A stretch of DNA of 64,000 nucleotides from Hyphomicrobiaceae bacterium. Its GTDB lineage: Bacteria > Pseudomonadota > Alphaproteobacteria > Rhizobiales > Hyphomicrobiaceae. The notes beneath the pieces were generated by a model. That model saw nothing but the letters and a program-made list of their open reading frames with translations. It had not been told where the DNA came from and did not search any database. The stretch is from the NCBI GenBank assembly GCA_022844275.1, contig JALHMB010000001.1, forward strand, positions 744,001-808,000. The letters run 5' to 3'. Of the stretch, positions 37,843 to 47,432 are shown one piece after another (positions within the stretch are counted from its first letter, which is position 1; each line of letters starts with the position of its first letter). A program made the position numbers and the translations under genes.

Positions 37843-38811
37843 CTAGGGACGACGGTGCGCCACTCGGTGGGCGCCATTCAATTGATGCAGCGGCGATCCG
37901 GCGGGCTGATCCTGCTCGGAGACGAACGATGCTAGGTGCTCAATCAGCCGTCGCGCAGCCGTCGACAGCGACGCGCCTTTGCGGACGCACGCGTAGTGCG
38001 GACGCACCGCCCAGTCCTCGTTCAATTTGAGCTGGCGCAAGTGCATGACTGGCGCAAGCTTTGCCGTAATCCTCTCCGCTGTTATGGCGATGCCGAGGCC
38101 GGCCTCCACCATGCGGCAGGCCGCATCGAATCCCGTGACACGAATGCGTGACTTGAGTGTTCGGCCCGCCTGCCGCGCGGCTGTCTGCATCAGGTACTCG
38201 GTAATGCTGTCGGCTTCCTGGCAAATGAATTCGTCATCGAGCAATTCGCGAAAACGCACACTCTCACGGTATGCGAGCGGGTGCAGGGCCGGCAGCAGCA
38301 CCGTGAGCCGATCAGCATGAAACTCAAAACGCTCGAGACCCGTCGCCGGCAACTCGCCGACGTACAGCCCGAGATCTGCACGATTCTCGAAAACAGCACG
38401 AACGACAGATGGACTCGTCGCCTCTTCGAGCTCGACGCGAACCATCGGATGCCGGTCGAGATAGCTCTTCAAGGCCTCGGGCGCCGCGCCGAACACTGCG
38501 GACTCCGTGGCGCAGATGCGGATCAATCCAAAATTGCCAGAAGCATAGCCGCGAAGCTCGGCTTGGAGGCGCTCGACGTCGCGGAGCACGCCGCGGGCGT
38601 GCTCGAGTGCGGCCAATCCAGCAGCCGTCGGCTCGACTCCGTTGTGGCGGCGACTAAGAAGCCGGACGCCGCAGCTTTCTTCGAATTCTGTAATGCGCCG
38701 GCTGATCGCCGAGATCGCGATGCGCTTGCGTTCGGCTGCCTTGGCGAAGCTGCCTTCCTCGACAACCGTTACAAAGAGATCCAACGTCATCAGGTCCAGT
38801 CGTGAACTCAT
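37843..38811 (-). CDS. LysR-family transcriptional regulator
   Basis: The 322-residue protein has an N-terminal winged helix (residues 5-65: LMTLDLFVTVVEEGSFAKAA, AISAISRRITEFEESCGVRL) and a periplasmic-binding-like effector domain (GLIRICATESAVFGAAPEAL, MVRVELEEATSPSVVRAVFE, VTGFDAACRMVEAGLGIAIT). It begins 24 bases after the HyuB gene on the same strand, so it may be co-transcribed with, and regulate, the Liv/Hyu operon, although LysR genes are more often divergent from their targets. Confidence 0.9.
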   Translation of the reverse strand: MSSRLDLMTLDLFVTVVEEGSFAKAAERKRIAISAISRRITEFEESCGVRLLSRRHNGVEPTAAGLAALEHARGVLRDVERLQAELRGYASGNFGLIRICATESAVFGAAPEALKSYLDRHPMVRVELEEATSPSVVRAVFENRADLGLYVGELPATGLERFEFHADRLTVLLPALHPLAYRESVRFRELLDDEFICQEADSITEYLMQTAARQAGRTLKSRIRVTGFDAACRMVEAGLGIAITAERITAKLAPVMHLRQLKLNEDWAVRPHYACVRKGASLSTAARRLIEHLASFVSEQDQPAGSPLHQLNGAHRVAHRRP

Positions 38812-38835
38812 GCCGTCGGGGCTCCATCGCGGTTG

Positions 38836-40536
38836 CTACGTGACGCGCACTCCATATGTCGCAGCGGCGGCCGCCGCCGAGACATAGCCCTGGCGCACAT
38901 CCTCCCTGACCCGATCGGGATCTCGTTCTGAGGGATCACCATATCCCCCCGCCCCGGCTAGCCGGAAGCTTAGCACATCTCCACGCCGCAGTGTGCAGAC
39001 CTCCTTCGAGCCGAGTTCGATAGCCTTCCCGTCGCGTATTAGCAGCGTCTGTCCCAAGGCGCCCTCCTTGCCGCCGAACAAGCCGTAAGGCGCATTCTTG
39101 TGGCGGTCGCTGAGCAGCGTCAGGGTTGTATCGTCGAGCAGCACTTCGATGTCCTTGCGCATCCCGCAGCCGCCGCGGAACTGGCCAGGGCCGCCCGAAT
39201 CCGTGATGAGCTCAAGGCGATGAATGCGCGTCGGGTTGATAGTTTCGTGAACCTCGACCGGGATGTTGGCGCAGTTAAAGACCGGGCAGAAGGCCTCGGG
39301 CCCGTCGGTATCCACGCGCCCGCCGTAACCACCGATGATCAGATCGTACATGATCCAACGCTTGCCAGTCTCGGGATGGACGCCGCCGAAGTTCGGGTTG
39401 CTCCAATGCGAGAAGGCTCCCATGGCGCGGCCGGGCAGCACCTTGGACATGGCGCCGTTAATCGTATCGAAAATGCGGACTTGGCAGCCCGCGCGCCCAC
39501 CACCAGCAGCGGGATACTGTGCGTTGAAGAAGCTGCCGGGCCGCGCCTTGACCTCGATCGCGCGCATGACGCCGGAGTTCTGCGGCACGTCGATGCCGGC
39601 GAAAATCCTCATGCCGAACAAGGCATAGGCGCGCGAGTAGTTGAGGTAGCAATTCAAGCCCGCCGGAACCTGATCGCTTGAGCGCGAGTAGTCGACCGTC
39701 AGCTTGCCGTCCTCGAAAGTCATGTCGACACAGACATGGATCGGTTCCGTGCCGGGGCCGTAGTCGTCGAACTTGTCGTCGAAGCTGTATGTCCCATTGG
39801 GGATGCGGCGCAGGAGCTCGCGGGCGCGCGCCTCCGAATGATCGAGGATGGCGTTCATGACGTCATCCATGGCCTCACGGCCATATTGCGCGAACAGGGC
39901 ACGCAGGCGCGTCACACCGACGTTGTTGGCATTGGCCTGGGCGCGCAGATCGCCGCGCAGCTTCTCAGGCAAACGCACGTTGCCCATAATGATCCGCAGC
40001 ATATCCTCATCGAATGCGCCCTTGCGGATCAGCTTCACGGGGAGAATTCGAATACCCTCGGCGAAAGCATCCTTCGTGCCCTGGACACCCTGAGAGCCGG
40101 GAACAACCCCGCCGACATCGATGTGATGCGCCGTATTGACGACGTAGCCGATCAACTCCTTGGCGTCGTCAAATACGGGCTGCATGAAGAAGAAATCGGG
40201 GAAGTGGCCGGCACCGAGTGCCGCGTCGTTCGTCACGAGCGTATCGCCCGGCTGGAGCTGAACCGCCGGGATGTATGCGAGCATGTTCTGTACGGCGAAG
40301 GGCATGGAGCCGAGATGACCCGGTGTAAAATTGCCCTGCGCGATCATGCGGCCGAAACGGTCGAACACGGCGGCGGAAAAATCATCGCCCTCGCGCACGG
40401 CCTCGGAAAATGCGGTGCGGCGAAGTGCCGTTCCCATCTCCTCTGCGATGGAGATGAGGTTCTTCCAAAGCACGGTGAGCGTGATCGGGTCAATCGTGCG
40501 GTTGTGCTCGGGGCGGAGCGCGGTCTCGATGCTCAC
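38836..40536 (-). CDS. hyuB: Hydantoinase B / oxoprolinase-family subunit HyuB
   Basis: The 566-residue protein is the beta subunit of an ATP-dependent hydantoinase/5-oxoprolinase-type ring-opening enzyme. Family features include DPITLTVLWKNLISIAEEMG, ERDFSAA-like EGDDFSAAVFDRFGRMIAQG, HLGSMPFAVQNMLAYIP, NDAALGAGHFPDFFFMQPVF, NTAHHIDVGG and GGPGQFRGGCGMRKDIEV. The Asp/His-rich central region provides the metal site. The start overlaps the HyuA stop (ATGA), so the subunits are translationally coupled. It acts in the cytoplasm on hydantoins, N-methylhydantoin, oxoproline or related cyclic amides; substrate cannot be told apart here. Confidence 0.92.
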   Translation of the reverse strand: MSIETALRPEHNRTIDPITLTVLWKNLISIAEEMGTALRRTAFSEAVREGDDFSAAVFDRFGRMIAQGNFTPGHLGSMPFAVQNMLAYIPAVQLQPGDTLVTNDAALGAGHFPDFFFMQPVFDDAKELIGYVVNTAHHIDVGGVVPGSQGVQGTKDAFAEGIRILPVKLIRKGAFDEDMLRIIMGNVRLPEKLRGDLRAQANANNVGVTRLRALFAQYGREAMDDVMNAILDHSEARARELLRRIPNGTYSFDDKFDDYGPGTEPIHVCVDMTFEDGKLTVDYSRSSDQVPAGLNCYLNYSRAYALFGMRIFAGIDVPQNSGVMRAIEVKARPGSFFNAQYPAAGGGRAGCQVRIFDTINGAMSKVLPGRAMGAFSHWSNPNFGGVHPETGKRWIMYDLIIGGYGGRVDTDGPEAFCPVFNCANIPVEVHETINPTRIHRLELITDSGGPGQFRGGCGMRKDIEVLLDDTTLTLLSDRHKNAPYGLFGGKEGALGQTLLIRDGKAIELGSKEVCTLRRGDVLSFRLAGAGGYGDPSERDPDRVREDVRQGYVSAAAAAATYGVRVT

Positions 40537-42605
40537 TGTGGCCTCCCAATTTCAATGACGAGATGTCCGGCGGCGCTCACGGATGCGGTGTCGCCCGGCA
40601 GGACGACCGTGGTCGCCTCGCGCTCTTCGATGAGAGCGGGGCCGGTGATCACTTCGCCCGACTTGATGGCATAGCGGTCGATCACTTGGCAGGAGACCTT
40701 GCCACCGAGTTCGGGGAAATAGGCTGCCCGCTCTTTCGCTGGACGGCGCGCACCTGAGCTTTCGACGCGCGCCGCGATCTTGCGACGGCTCGCCGTGATC
40801 GTCGCGGCAACGTACCAGTCTGTGACCTCGATGGCGGCGTCCGGATCGGTGTAGCCGTACTCGCGCTGATAGGCCGCGAGAAAGGCCTCCTGCATAGCCG
40901 CGATATACGCCGCATCAATCTGGCCATCCGGCAGATCGACGCGAATTTCGTAACCCTGCCCGACATGCCGCATCCAGGCGCTGCGCTTTATCGAGGCGTC
41001 ACCCTTGCTGTTCAGAGAAGCCGTCTGATCCTTGGCGCGGGTCTCGAGCTCCGAGAAGATCGCCGCGACGGTCGGAGCCGCTTCGGCGGCGAGCCGAAGG
41101 ATGCGCGTTACCATCGCATCCACCTTGTGATCCGCGACCAGCAGGCCGATTGCCGATCCAACGCCCGCCGCGCGCGGCACGATCACGCGCGGGATATGGA
41201 GTGCACGTGCGAGGCGGGAAGCGTGGAGCGGCCCAGCGCCGCCGAAGGCCACCATGGCATACTTGCGTGGATCGCGGCCCCGTTCGAGTGACACGATCCG
41301 CATGGCGCGTTCCATATTGGCGTTGGCAACGGAGTGAATGCCCCAGGCAGCTTCATCCACGGTCAGGCCGAGTTGCTGGCCAATCGTGCTGTCGACGGCC
41401 TTCTTTGCGGCGTCCAGATCAAGACCCATGGCGCCGCCATTGAAGTAGTCCGGATCGAGATAGCCGAGCACGAGATTGGCATCGGTAATGGTGGCTTGAG
41501 TGCCACCGCGGCCATAGCAGGCAGGTCCCGGCACTGCGCCCGCGCTCTGCGGACCGATGGCAACGAGCCCGGCTTCCACGCGCGCGAGACTGCCGCCCCC
41601 AGCGCCGATCTCAAGAAGCTCGATGGCCGTGATGTTGAGCGGCAGGCCGCTGCCGCGTGCGTAATTGACTGTGTCGACTTCGAAGGTCGGCGTAATAGCC
41701 GCCTTGCCGCCATCGATGGCGCCGAGCTTCGCGGTCGTCCCGCCCATGTCGAACGTCAGGACGTCCTCGTATCCTTCCTCGCGCCCGACCTCGGAGCACA
41801 TGAGGACACCCGCCGCGGGGCCGGACTCGACAATGCGCACGGCGTACGAGCGCGCGAGTGCCGGCGAGACAAGGCCGCCGTTCGATTGCATGATGGAGAG
41901 GCCCGCGTTGGTGCCGAGCTTCTTCAATGCCGTGTCGAGCGCACCGAGATAGCTATGGACCAGTGGCTTTACATAGGCATTGGCGACAGTCGTGCTCGTG
42001 CGCTCATACTCTCGATACTTCGGCGAGATGAACGAGGAGAGACTGATCTGCATGTCGGGCAGCGTTGCCCGGATCAGTGCCTTGATGCGTTGCTCGTGGG
42101 CAGGATTGGCGTAGGCGTGCAGGAGCACGACTGCCACCGACTCGTAGCCGCCTTTCTTGACCGCCTCGATCGCCGTCTTGACACTCGCCTCATCGAGCGG
42201 GCGAAGAATGCTGCCGTCGAAGGCCGTCCGCTCGGCCACCTCGAACACATCCGCGCGCTCGACGAGCGGCTTCGGCTTGACGATGTGCAGCGTGTAGGTG
42301 TCGTAACGCTTCTGGCGGCCGATCAGCAGTACATCGCGGAAGCCCTCGGTGGTGATAAGCGCGGTCCTGCTGCCCTTGCGCTCGAGAATGGCATTGGTTG
42401 CGACCGTCGTGGCGTGCATGACTGCAGAGATCTTCTGCGGCGCCAGCTCCTTGGCCGCGATGCGCTCGGCAAGAGCCGTCGCGACGGCTTGATCCGGCGC
42501 CTTGGGCGTCGTCGGCACCTTCCAGATGTCGAGGTCGCCCGTCGCCGTGTCCATAAGGACGAGGTCGGTGAACGTGCCCCCGATGTCAAACGCGAGTTGA
42601 AGCAT
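40533..42605 (-). CDS. hyuA: Hydantoinase A / oxoprolinase-family subunit HyuA
   Basis: The 690-residue alpha subunit carries the actin-like ATPase fold: phosphate-1 motif LQLAFDIGGTFTDLVLMD at the N-terminus, QSNGGLVSPALARSYAVRIV, ESGPAAGVLMCSEVG, VLTFDMGGTTAKLGAIDGG and VAFGGAGPLHASRLARAL. It phosphorylates the substrate while HyuB completes ring hydrolysis. ATG 42605 gives the conserved start; the upstream open frame is antisense or out of frame to the ATPase gene. AAGGAAG precedes it closely. It lies 56 bases after the LivF-like gene, placing it in the importer operon. A sarcosine or acetophenone carboxylase-type role is an alternative within this family. Confidence 0.92.
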   Translation of the reverse strand: MLQLAFDIGGTFTDLVLMDTATGDLDIWKVPTTPKAPDQAVATALAERIAAKELAPQKISAVMHATTVATNAILERKGSRTALITTEGFRDVLLIGRQKRYDTYTLHIVKPKPLVERADVFEVAERTAFDGSILRPLDEASVKTAIEAVKKGGYESVAVVLLHAYANPAHEQRIKALIRATLPDMQISLSSFISPKYREYERTSTTVANAYVKPLVHSYLGALDTALKKLGTNAGLSIMQSNGGLVSPALARSYAVRIVESGPAAGVLMCSEVGREEGYEDVLTFDMGGTTAKLGAIDGGKAAITPTFEVDTVNYARGSGLPLNITAIELLEIGAGGGSLARVEAGLVAIGPQSAGAVPGPACYGRGGTQATITDANLVLGYLDPDYFNGGAMGLDLDAAKKAVDSTIGQQLGLTVDEAAWGIHSVANANMERAMRIVSLERGRDPRKYAMVAFGGAGPLHASRLARALHIPRVIVPRAAGVGSAIGLLVADHKVDAMVTRILRLAAEAAPTVAAIFSELETRAKDQTASLNSKGDASIKRSAWMRHVGQGYEIRVDLPDGQIDAAYIAAMQEAFLAAYQREYGYTDPDAAIEVTDWYVAATITASRRKIAARVESSGARRPAKERAAYFPELGGKVSCQVIDRYAIKSGEVITGPALIEEREATTVVLPGDTASVSAAGHLVIEIGRPQ

Positions 42606-42661
42606 TCTTCCTTCTCTCACCTCCGATTGGCCGTCGGTCCCCGTCGAACGGGAAAAGACTA

Positions 42662-43402
42662 TCAGTAGTTGATGCCGAGCCACTCCTTGACCTGCCCGTG
42701 CAGATCCGTCCGGAAGGCACTGCTCTCGCCTTCTGCCGACACCGTGCCGAGCGTCAACACATAGACGTAACTCGCGACCTCGATGACCTTGCGGATGTTG
42801 TGGTCGACAAGCAGGATACTCGTGCCCGTTTTCGCGAGTGTCGATATGTGCGCGAAGACTTCTTCTGCGACCTTCGGTGCAAGGCCGATGCTCGGCTCGT
42901 CGATCAGGCACAAGGTGGGCCGCTGGACGTGAGCGATCGCGAATTCGAGAAGCTTGCGCTGCCCGCCGCTCAGGCGCGTCGCGAGCTGGCGACGCTTCTC
43001 GCGCAGAATAGGAAATTGCTGCATGACATCGCCGACGCGGCGATCGATCTCCGCCCGCGAGATACCCGCGGCAGCCCGTCGCGTCTCGATCGGCAGGCGC
43101 AGGTTCGTCTCGACGCTCATGTGATCGAACAGGCCGCCATCCTGCGGAATGAGCCAAAGTCCTTTCGCCGCCAGATCGTGCGGCGAGCTCGCGGTGATCT
43201 CCCGACCATTGTAGAAGACGTGTCCGATGCGCGGGCGCAGGAAACCGAAGACGGATTTCATAACCGTCGATTTGCCGGCGCCGTTGAGACCGATGAGGCC
43301 TGTCACGCTGCCCCGCTCTACCTTCAGGTTCAGACCGCGCAGAATGTCGATATCGGCACTGTAGCCCGCCGTGACATTCTCGAGCTGAAGAATGGCGCTC
43401 AT
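42662..43402 (-). CDS. Branched-chain-type ABC transporter ATPase (LivF-like)
   Basis: The 246-residue ATPase has Walker A GLNGAGKST, signature LSGGQRKLLEFAIAHVQRP, Walker B LCLIDEPSIGLAP and switch His in LLVDHNIRKVIEVASYVYVL. The short C-terminal region is typical of LivF. Its ATG overlaps the stop of the LivG-like gene (ATGA). Together with LivG, LivH, LivM and the binding protein it forms a complete importer operon ending in hyuA-hyuB. Confidence 0.92.
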   Translation of the reverse strand: MSAILQLENVTAGYSADIDILRGLNLKVERGSVTGLIGLNGAGKSTVMKSVFGFLRPRIGHVFYNGREITASSPHDLAAKGLWLIPQDGGLFDHMSVETNLRLPIETRRAAAGISRAEIDRRVGDVMQQFPILREKRRQLATRLSGGQRKLLEFAIAHVQRPTLCLIDEPSIGLAPKVAEEVFAHISTLAKTGTSILLVDHNIRKVIEVASYVYVLTLGTVSAEGESSAFRTDLHGQVKEWLGINY

Positions 43403-44121
43403 GAGTGGTTCGGTCCGAGATAGGCTTCGATCACCGCTGGCTCGCGCAGTACCTCGTCCGTCGGACCATCGGCAAGAACGCTGCCGGCCGCGAGACAAAT
43501 AGCGCGCGGGCAGAGATCAATGACGATCGGCATATCGTGACTGACCAGGATATAGGCTTGGCCTGCCGCGTTCGTCCCGCGCACGTAGTCCGCGAGTGTC
43601 TGCCGCATGGTCGGATGGATCGCTGCAAATGGCTCGTCGAGAAGGGCGATCTTCGGGGCCTTCATGAAGCAGCAGGCAAACTCGAGCAGCTTCTGTTGTC
43701 CGCCGGAGAGATCCGACGCGAAGGCTTCGCGATAGGCGAGGATCTTCAGATCGGCGAGCAGTTCATCTGCGCGCTCGGTGGCCTGGCGCTTGTCGAGACC
43801 GAGCGCAAATCCCGCGGTGAGCAGGTTCTCGATCACAGTCATCTCGGGATAAATGCGCGTGAGCTGGAACATGCGGATCATGCCGGCGCGGGCGATGCGG
43901 TCCGCCGTCATGCCGCCGACATTGGCGCCGCTGAGGGAGATGCGCCCCGCGTCGGGTCTGAGCAGCCCGCTCATCATGTTGAGCACGGTGGTCTTGCCGG
44001 AGCCGTTGGGACCGAGAAACCCGACGAGCTCGCCTTCTCCGATGGTGAATGAGACGCCATCCACGGCGACGAGGCTGCCGAAGCGCTTGGTCAGGTCTTC
44101 GACGACTATGAGATCGCTCAT
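43399..44121 (-). CDS. Branched-chain-type ABC transporter ATPase (LivG-like)
   Basis: The 240-residue ATPase shows Walker A GPNGSGKTT, Q-loop RMFQLTRIYPEMTVIENLL, signature LSGGQQKLLEFACCF, Walker B IALLDEPFAAIHPTMRQTL and switch His in LVSHDMPIVIDLC. The FAAIHPTM segment replaces the usual GL-P form (for example AGLNP), a minor variation. It overlaps the LivM-like gene upstream (ATGA at 44118-44121) and LivF downstream by the same arrangement, showing tight coupling. Confidence 0.92.
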   Translation of the reverse strand: MSDLIVVEDLTKRFGSLVAVDGVSFTIGEGELVGFLGPNGSGKTTVLNMMSGLLRPDAGRISLSGANVGGMTADRIARAGMIRMFQLTRIYPEMTVIENLLTAGFALGLDKRQATERADELLADLKILAYREAFASDLSGGQQKLLEFACCFMKAPKIALLDEPFAAIHPTMRQTLADYVRGTNAAGQAYILVSHDMPIVIDLCPRAICLAAGSVLADGPTDEVLREPAVIEAYLGPNHS

Positions 44122-45125
44122 GACGAGGCCAGAACCTCCGTCGTCCGCGAGCCGCGCGCGGCGTTGACACCGGCGCGCGCGTTGAACATCATGGCGATGC
44201 GCCCGACGAGGCCCTCGCGACAGAAGCGAGCAAAGACGATCACGATGATCGGAAACACAATGTGCTGGTAGTCTCCCGCCGCGCGCAAATACTCCGAGCT
44301 TACGTTGACCAGCAATGCCCCGACGAGCGGGCCGAGCAGCGTGCCCATGCCACCGAGCACGACCATACTCATCACGAGTCCGGTGACCAGCAGGTGTCCG
44401 ATGCTCGGGCTGACGATGATCACATAGTGCGCGAATAGAGCGCCGGCGAGGCCGCAGAAACCGGAACTGATCGTGAAGGCGAAGACCTTCCAGAAGACGG
44501 TCCGAACACCGCGCGCCCGCGCACCAGTCTCGTCATTGCGGATGGCGCGGAGATAGAGGCCACATGGTTTGCCGAGCAGCCAGTGCAGACCAATGAGCAG
44601 GCAGCCGACCGCCACGATGAACATGTAGTAGTAGCTGCTCTGATGCGAGAAGAGCGCCGGCACTTCGAGGCCGATCTCGCCGCGCGTGATGTCGAAACTG
44701 TTGAGCGCGATGACGCGGAGGATTTCCGCGAGCGCCAACGTTGTCAGGGCGAGATAGGGTCCGCTCAGGCGCAGCGTCAGAATGCCAATGATGAGGCCGA
44801 CGACGGCACAGACGATTGCCCCCGATGGAATGCCTATGAGCGGGGATACGCCGGCATACGTCCAAAGCAACGCTGTGACGTAAGCACCCAGCATGGCGAA
44901 GCCAGCCGGTGCGAGCGAGAAGAGCCCGGTATAACCCGCGAGCAGATTCCAATTCGTTGCGAGCATCGCATAGTAGAGCGACGTGATCACCACGCCCTGC
45001 CAATAGATCTCGAGACCGAGTGTCGGCAGCGGAGCGAGTGCGGCAAGCATCAGCAAGGCGATGGCGAGCTGGGTCCGGCTGGTCGGTGCCGCGGGCCGTC
45101 GCAATGAAGAAACGCGCGCCGCCAT
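44118..45125 (-). CDS. Branched-chain-type ABC transporter permease (LivM-like)
   Basis: This 335-residue permease has eight to ten hydrophobic segments and LivM hallmarks: YAMLATNWNLLAGYTGLFSLAPAG region, LTLRLSGPYLALTTLALAE, AIRNDETGARARGVRTVFWK (the coupling loop) and GGMGTLLGPLVGALLVN. It follows the LivH-like gene by two bases. It forms the membrane channel with LivH. Confidence 0.92.
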   Translation of the reverse strand: MAARVSSLRRPAAPTSRTQLAIALLMLAALAPLPTLGLEIYWQGVVITSLYYAMLATNWNLLAGYTGLFSLAPAGFAMLGAYVTALLWTYAGVSPLIGIPSGAIVCAVVGLIIGILTLRLSGPYLALTTLALAEILRVIALNSFDITRGEIGLEVPALFSHQSSYYYMFIVAVGCLLIGLHWLLGKPCGLYLRAIRNDETGARARGVRTVFWKVFAFTISSGFCGLAGALFAHYVIIVSPSIGHLLVTGLVMSMVVLGGMGTLLGPLVGALLVNVSSEYLRAAGDYQHIVFPIIVIVFARFCREGLVGRIAMMFNARAGVNAARGSRTTEVLASS

Positions 45126-45127
45126 GG

Positions 45128-46015
45128 TTAGACCTCCCGCCGCATTTCGCCGAAGAGGCCGTTCGGCCGCACGAGAAGAATGACAACGAGCAGCACAAGG
45201 CCGTAGGTGTCACGATAGGAGAACGAGATATAGATCGCACCGAGGTTTTCAATCACCCCGAGCAGCAGCCCGCCGATGAGAGCGCCGAGAGGAGAGCCAA
45301 GCCCACCAAGGACAATGATGACGTAGGACTTGATTGCGGGGAATGCGCCGACATCGGGCGACGGGCTTATCATGTTCGACAGCAGGGCACCCGCGAGCGC
45401 CGCAAGCCCGCCGGCCGTCGCGAAGACGATCGTGCTGACCTTGCCGACATCAACACCCATGACAGCGGCGGCCGAGCGGTTCTGCGCGACGGCGCGGATC
45501 TGGCGGCCCCACAGGCTGTAGTTTAGCAGGTAAAGCGTTCCGAGCAGAAAGAACAGTGCGATCCCAAGCGCAGCAAGCTGATGCGGCGAGACGCGGATGC
45601 CGGCGATGAGCAGAGGCGGACCGTCGATCAGACGCGGCCCCTGCAGCGACCAAGGGCCGACGATCTTTGTCATCGCGGCGATCAGGAGAATGGAGAGCGC
45701 GAAAGTGACGATTATAGCGTATTCATCGCGGCCCTGCTGCCGAGCACCCATCTCGGCATAGACGGGACGGATCAACAGACGCTCGACAACCCAGCCGAGC
45801 GCAGCGCCTGCTACGACGGCTGCGGGAAGTGCTGCAACTATGGGTACGCCAAGACTGTGATAGAGCAGCACATAGGCAAAGCCGCCGATCATGTAGAACT
45901 CGCCATGGGCGAAATTCACGATCCGCAGGACGCCGAAGATCATCGTCAGCCCAAGCGCCATCAGGGCGTAAAAGGTGCCGGTGATGAGACCGCTGACGAG
46001 CATCGACGAGAGCAC
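45128..46015 (-). CDS. Branched-chain-type ABC transporter permease (LivH-like)
   Basis: The 295-residue permease has LivH features: LVSGLITGTFYALMALGLTM, FGVLRIVNFAHGEFYMIGGF, AVAQNRSAAAVMGVDVGKVS (coupling loop) and FPAIKSYVIIVLGGLGSPLG. An 82-base gap separates it from the binding-protein gene upstream, which could contain an internal control point, though I see no clear terminator there. Confidence 0.92.
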   Translation of the reverse strand: MLSSMLVSGLITGTFYALMALGLTMIFGVLRIVNFAHGEFYMIGGFAYVLLYHSLGVPIVAALPAAVVAGAALGWVVERLLIRPVYAEMGARQQGRDEYAIIVTFALSILLIAAMTKIVGPWSLQGPRLIDGPPLLIAGIRVSPHQLAALGIALFFLLGTLYLLNYSLWGRQIRAVAQNRSAAAVMGVDVGKVSTIVFATAGGLAALAGALLSNMISPSPDVGAFPAIKSYVIIVLGGLGSPLGALIGGLLLGVIENLGAIYISFSYRDTYGLVLLVVILLVRPNGLFGEMRREV

Positions 46016-46097
46016 TTAGTGGACCTCCGATCGTTCGCGAAGATGCGCGCATTCACGGTCGGCGCGGCGCCGGATGGGGCATCGCGCCGGCTCCGCA

Positions 46098-47330
46098 TCA
46101 AGGGGCTACTATGCCTTTCAGATCCAGAGGGCCGTTGCTCTGCTTCAGCAGCGTCGTGTCGTCGAGCTTCTGGTCAACCGCGGTGAACTGGAAGATCGCG
46201 TAAGGCACCTCCACCCACTGATTGAAGGTTGGCCCCGGCGTCTTGTCGAACGTGATCTGGCCCCGCGTCCCAAGGTAGTCGGTTTTCGCCAGGGCTTCCG
46301 TCAGCGCCGCCGACTCCGTGCTGTTCGCGCGCTTGGCGGCATCGAGGATCACGAATAAAGCGTCCGCAGCCTGGAAGGAGAGACGGCCCGGTTCCACCTT
46401 GTAGCGCTCGACGAAGCGCTTGCGGAACTCGACGCCGATCGCGGGAAGATCGAACTTCGGATGGTAGTGACCGAAGGCCAGCGCGCCCTTGCCGGCGCCG
46501 CGGATGTTTTTCCAGAAGTCGGGGTTGTCCGTCATGCCACCCATCTCGAAGAACATCGTGTCCTTGGTCGGCGCAACACCCTGATCATAGAGCTGGTTCA
46601 TGAGAATATAGCCGGCCGGCGCGATCAGCTCGCTCACGACGACGTCGGGCTTCTCGGCCTGGATCTGGAGTACGACCGGCAGATAATCCTTCGCGGCGCG
46701 ATCGAGGATGACGGACTTGTACTGGATCTGAGGCGCACGCTCCTTGAGCTGTTTGCTCATCTCCTTTTCGAGACTGAAGCCGGCGTCCGTGTTGTCGAAT
46801 GCGCCGAAGACCTTCTTCGAACCGAGAGCGATGAGCGTGTCCACCGTCGCGGTGATCACACGCGTCGTATATGGGCCAGGGCTGAATACCTGTGGGACAC
46901 CCGCGGTGCGGATGCCGCTCGCCCAGCCGTTCACGTTGACGACGGGCACGCCGTACTTCTTCGCGACCTCGAGGGAGGCGAGCACGACATTGCTCGAGGC
47001 CTGCCCGGTGATGACACTGACCTTGTCGCGTGTGATGAGCCGCTCGGCCACCGTGCGGCCACCCTCGGTCGTACCCTGGTCATCGGCAACGACCAGCTTG
47101 ATCTTCTTGCCGAGAACGCCGCCCTGCTCGTTCTGCCAGTCGGCGATGAGCTCGAGCGCCTGTCGCACCTGGATGCCCTGGATAACAGAGCCGGGCGGGG
47201 TGAGTATCGTCGACACTCCGATATCGAACGTCTCTTGAGAGTGCGCGCCATTCGGAGCATTGGCAAATATTGCAAGCGCCATAGCCGAAGTAAAAGCGAG
47301 CCTCTTCAGCCGACTTAGTCTAGATAACAT
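46098..47330 (-). CDS. ABC transporter substrate-binding protein (LivK-like, Peripla_BP_6)
   Basis: The ~410-residue periplasmic protein has a signal peptide (RLAFTSAMALAIFANAPNGA, cleavage near HSQET) and a type-1 periplasmic-binding fold: IGVSTILTPPGSVIQGIQVR, KIKLVVADDQGTTEGGRTVA, VSVITGQASSNVVLASLEVA and GKGALAFGHYHPKFDLPAIG. The ATG at 47330 is preferred because GGAGGT lies seven bases before it. It is the first gene of the operon that continues through the importer to hyuAB, so the ligand may be a hydantoin, oxoproline or amino-acid derivative. A sigma-54-like promoter lies 35-50 bases upstream. Confidence 0.9.
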   Translation of the reverse strand: MLSRLSRLKRLAFTSAMALAIFANAPNGAHSQETFDIGVSTILTPPGSVIQGIQVRQALELIADWQNEQGGVLGKKIKLVVADDQGTTEGGRTVAERLITRDKVSVITGQASSNVVLASLEVAKKYGVPVVNVNGWASGIRTAGVPQVFSPGPYTTRVITATVDTLIALGSKKVFGAFDNTDAGFSLEKEMSKQLKERAPQIQYKSVILDRAAKDYLPVVLQIQAEKPDVVVSELIAPAGYILMNQLYDQGVAPTKDTMFFEMGGMTDNPDFWKNIRGAGKGALAFGHYHPKFDLPAIGVEFRKRFVERYKVEPGRLSFQAADALFVILDAAKRANSTESAALTEALAKTDYLGTRGQITFDKTPGPTFNQWVEVPYAIFQFTAVDQKLDDTTLLKQSNGPLDLKGIVAP

Positions 47331-47364
47331 TCGGTGCACCTCCGATTTCATCATGGAGATGCTA

Positions 47365-47382
47365 TTGCATATATTGTGCCAA
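47365..47382 (-). promoter_or_regulatory. Sigma-54-like promoter upstream of the Liv/Hyu operon
   Basis: On the minus strand the sequence reads TTGGCACAATATATGCAA. GG and GC are separated by exactly 10 bases, and TGGCAC matches the -24 element in full, while the -12 side reads ATGCA instead of TTGCA. The predicted transcription start would be about 10-12 bases downstream, leaving a ~25-base leader with the ribosome site. Nitrogen-regulated expression would suit a hydantoin-type pathway. Inference only. Confidence 0.4.
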
Positions 47383-47432
47383 TTCGATCCGATCGCTCCA
47401 TTTTGCGATATTCTATTTGCGCACTCATGCCT

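Noticed and set aside
41334-42668. A 444-codon plus-strand open frame inside hyuA
   Set aside because: Antisense shadow of a clear HyuA gene; composition is non-coding.
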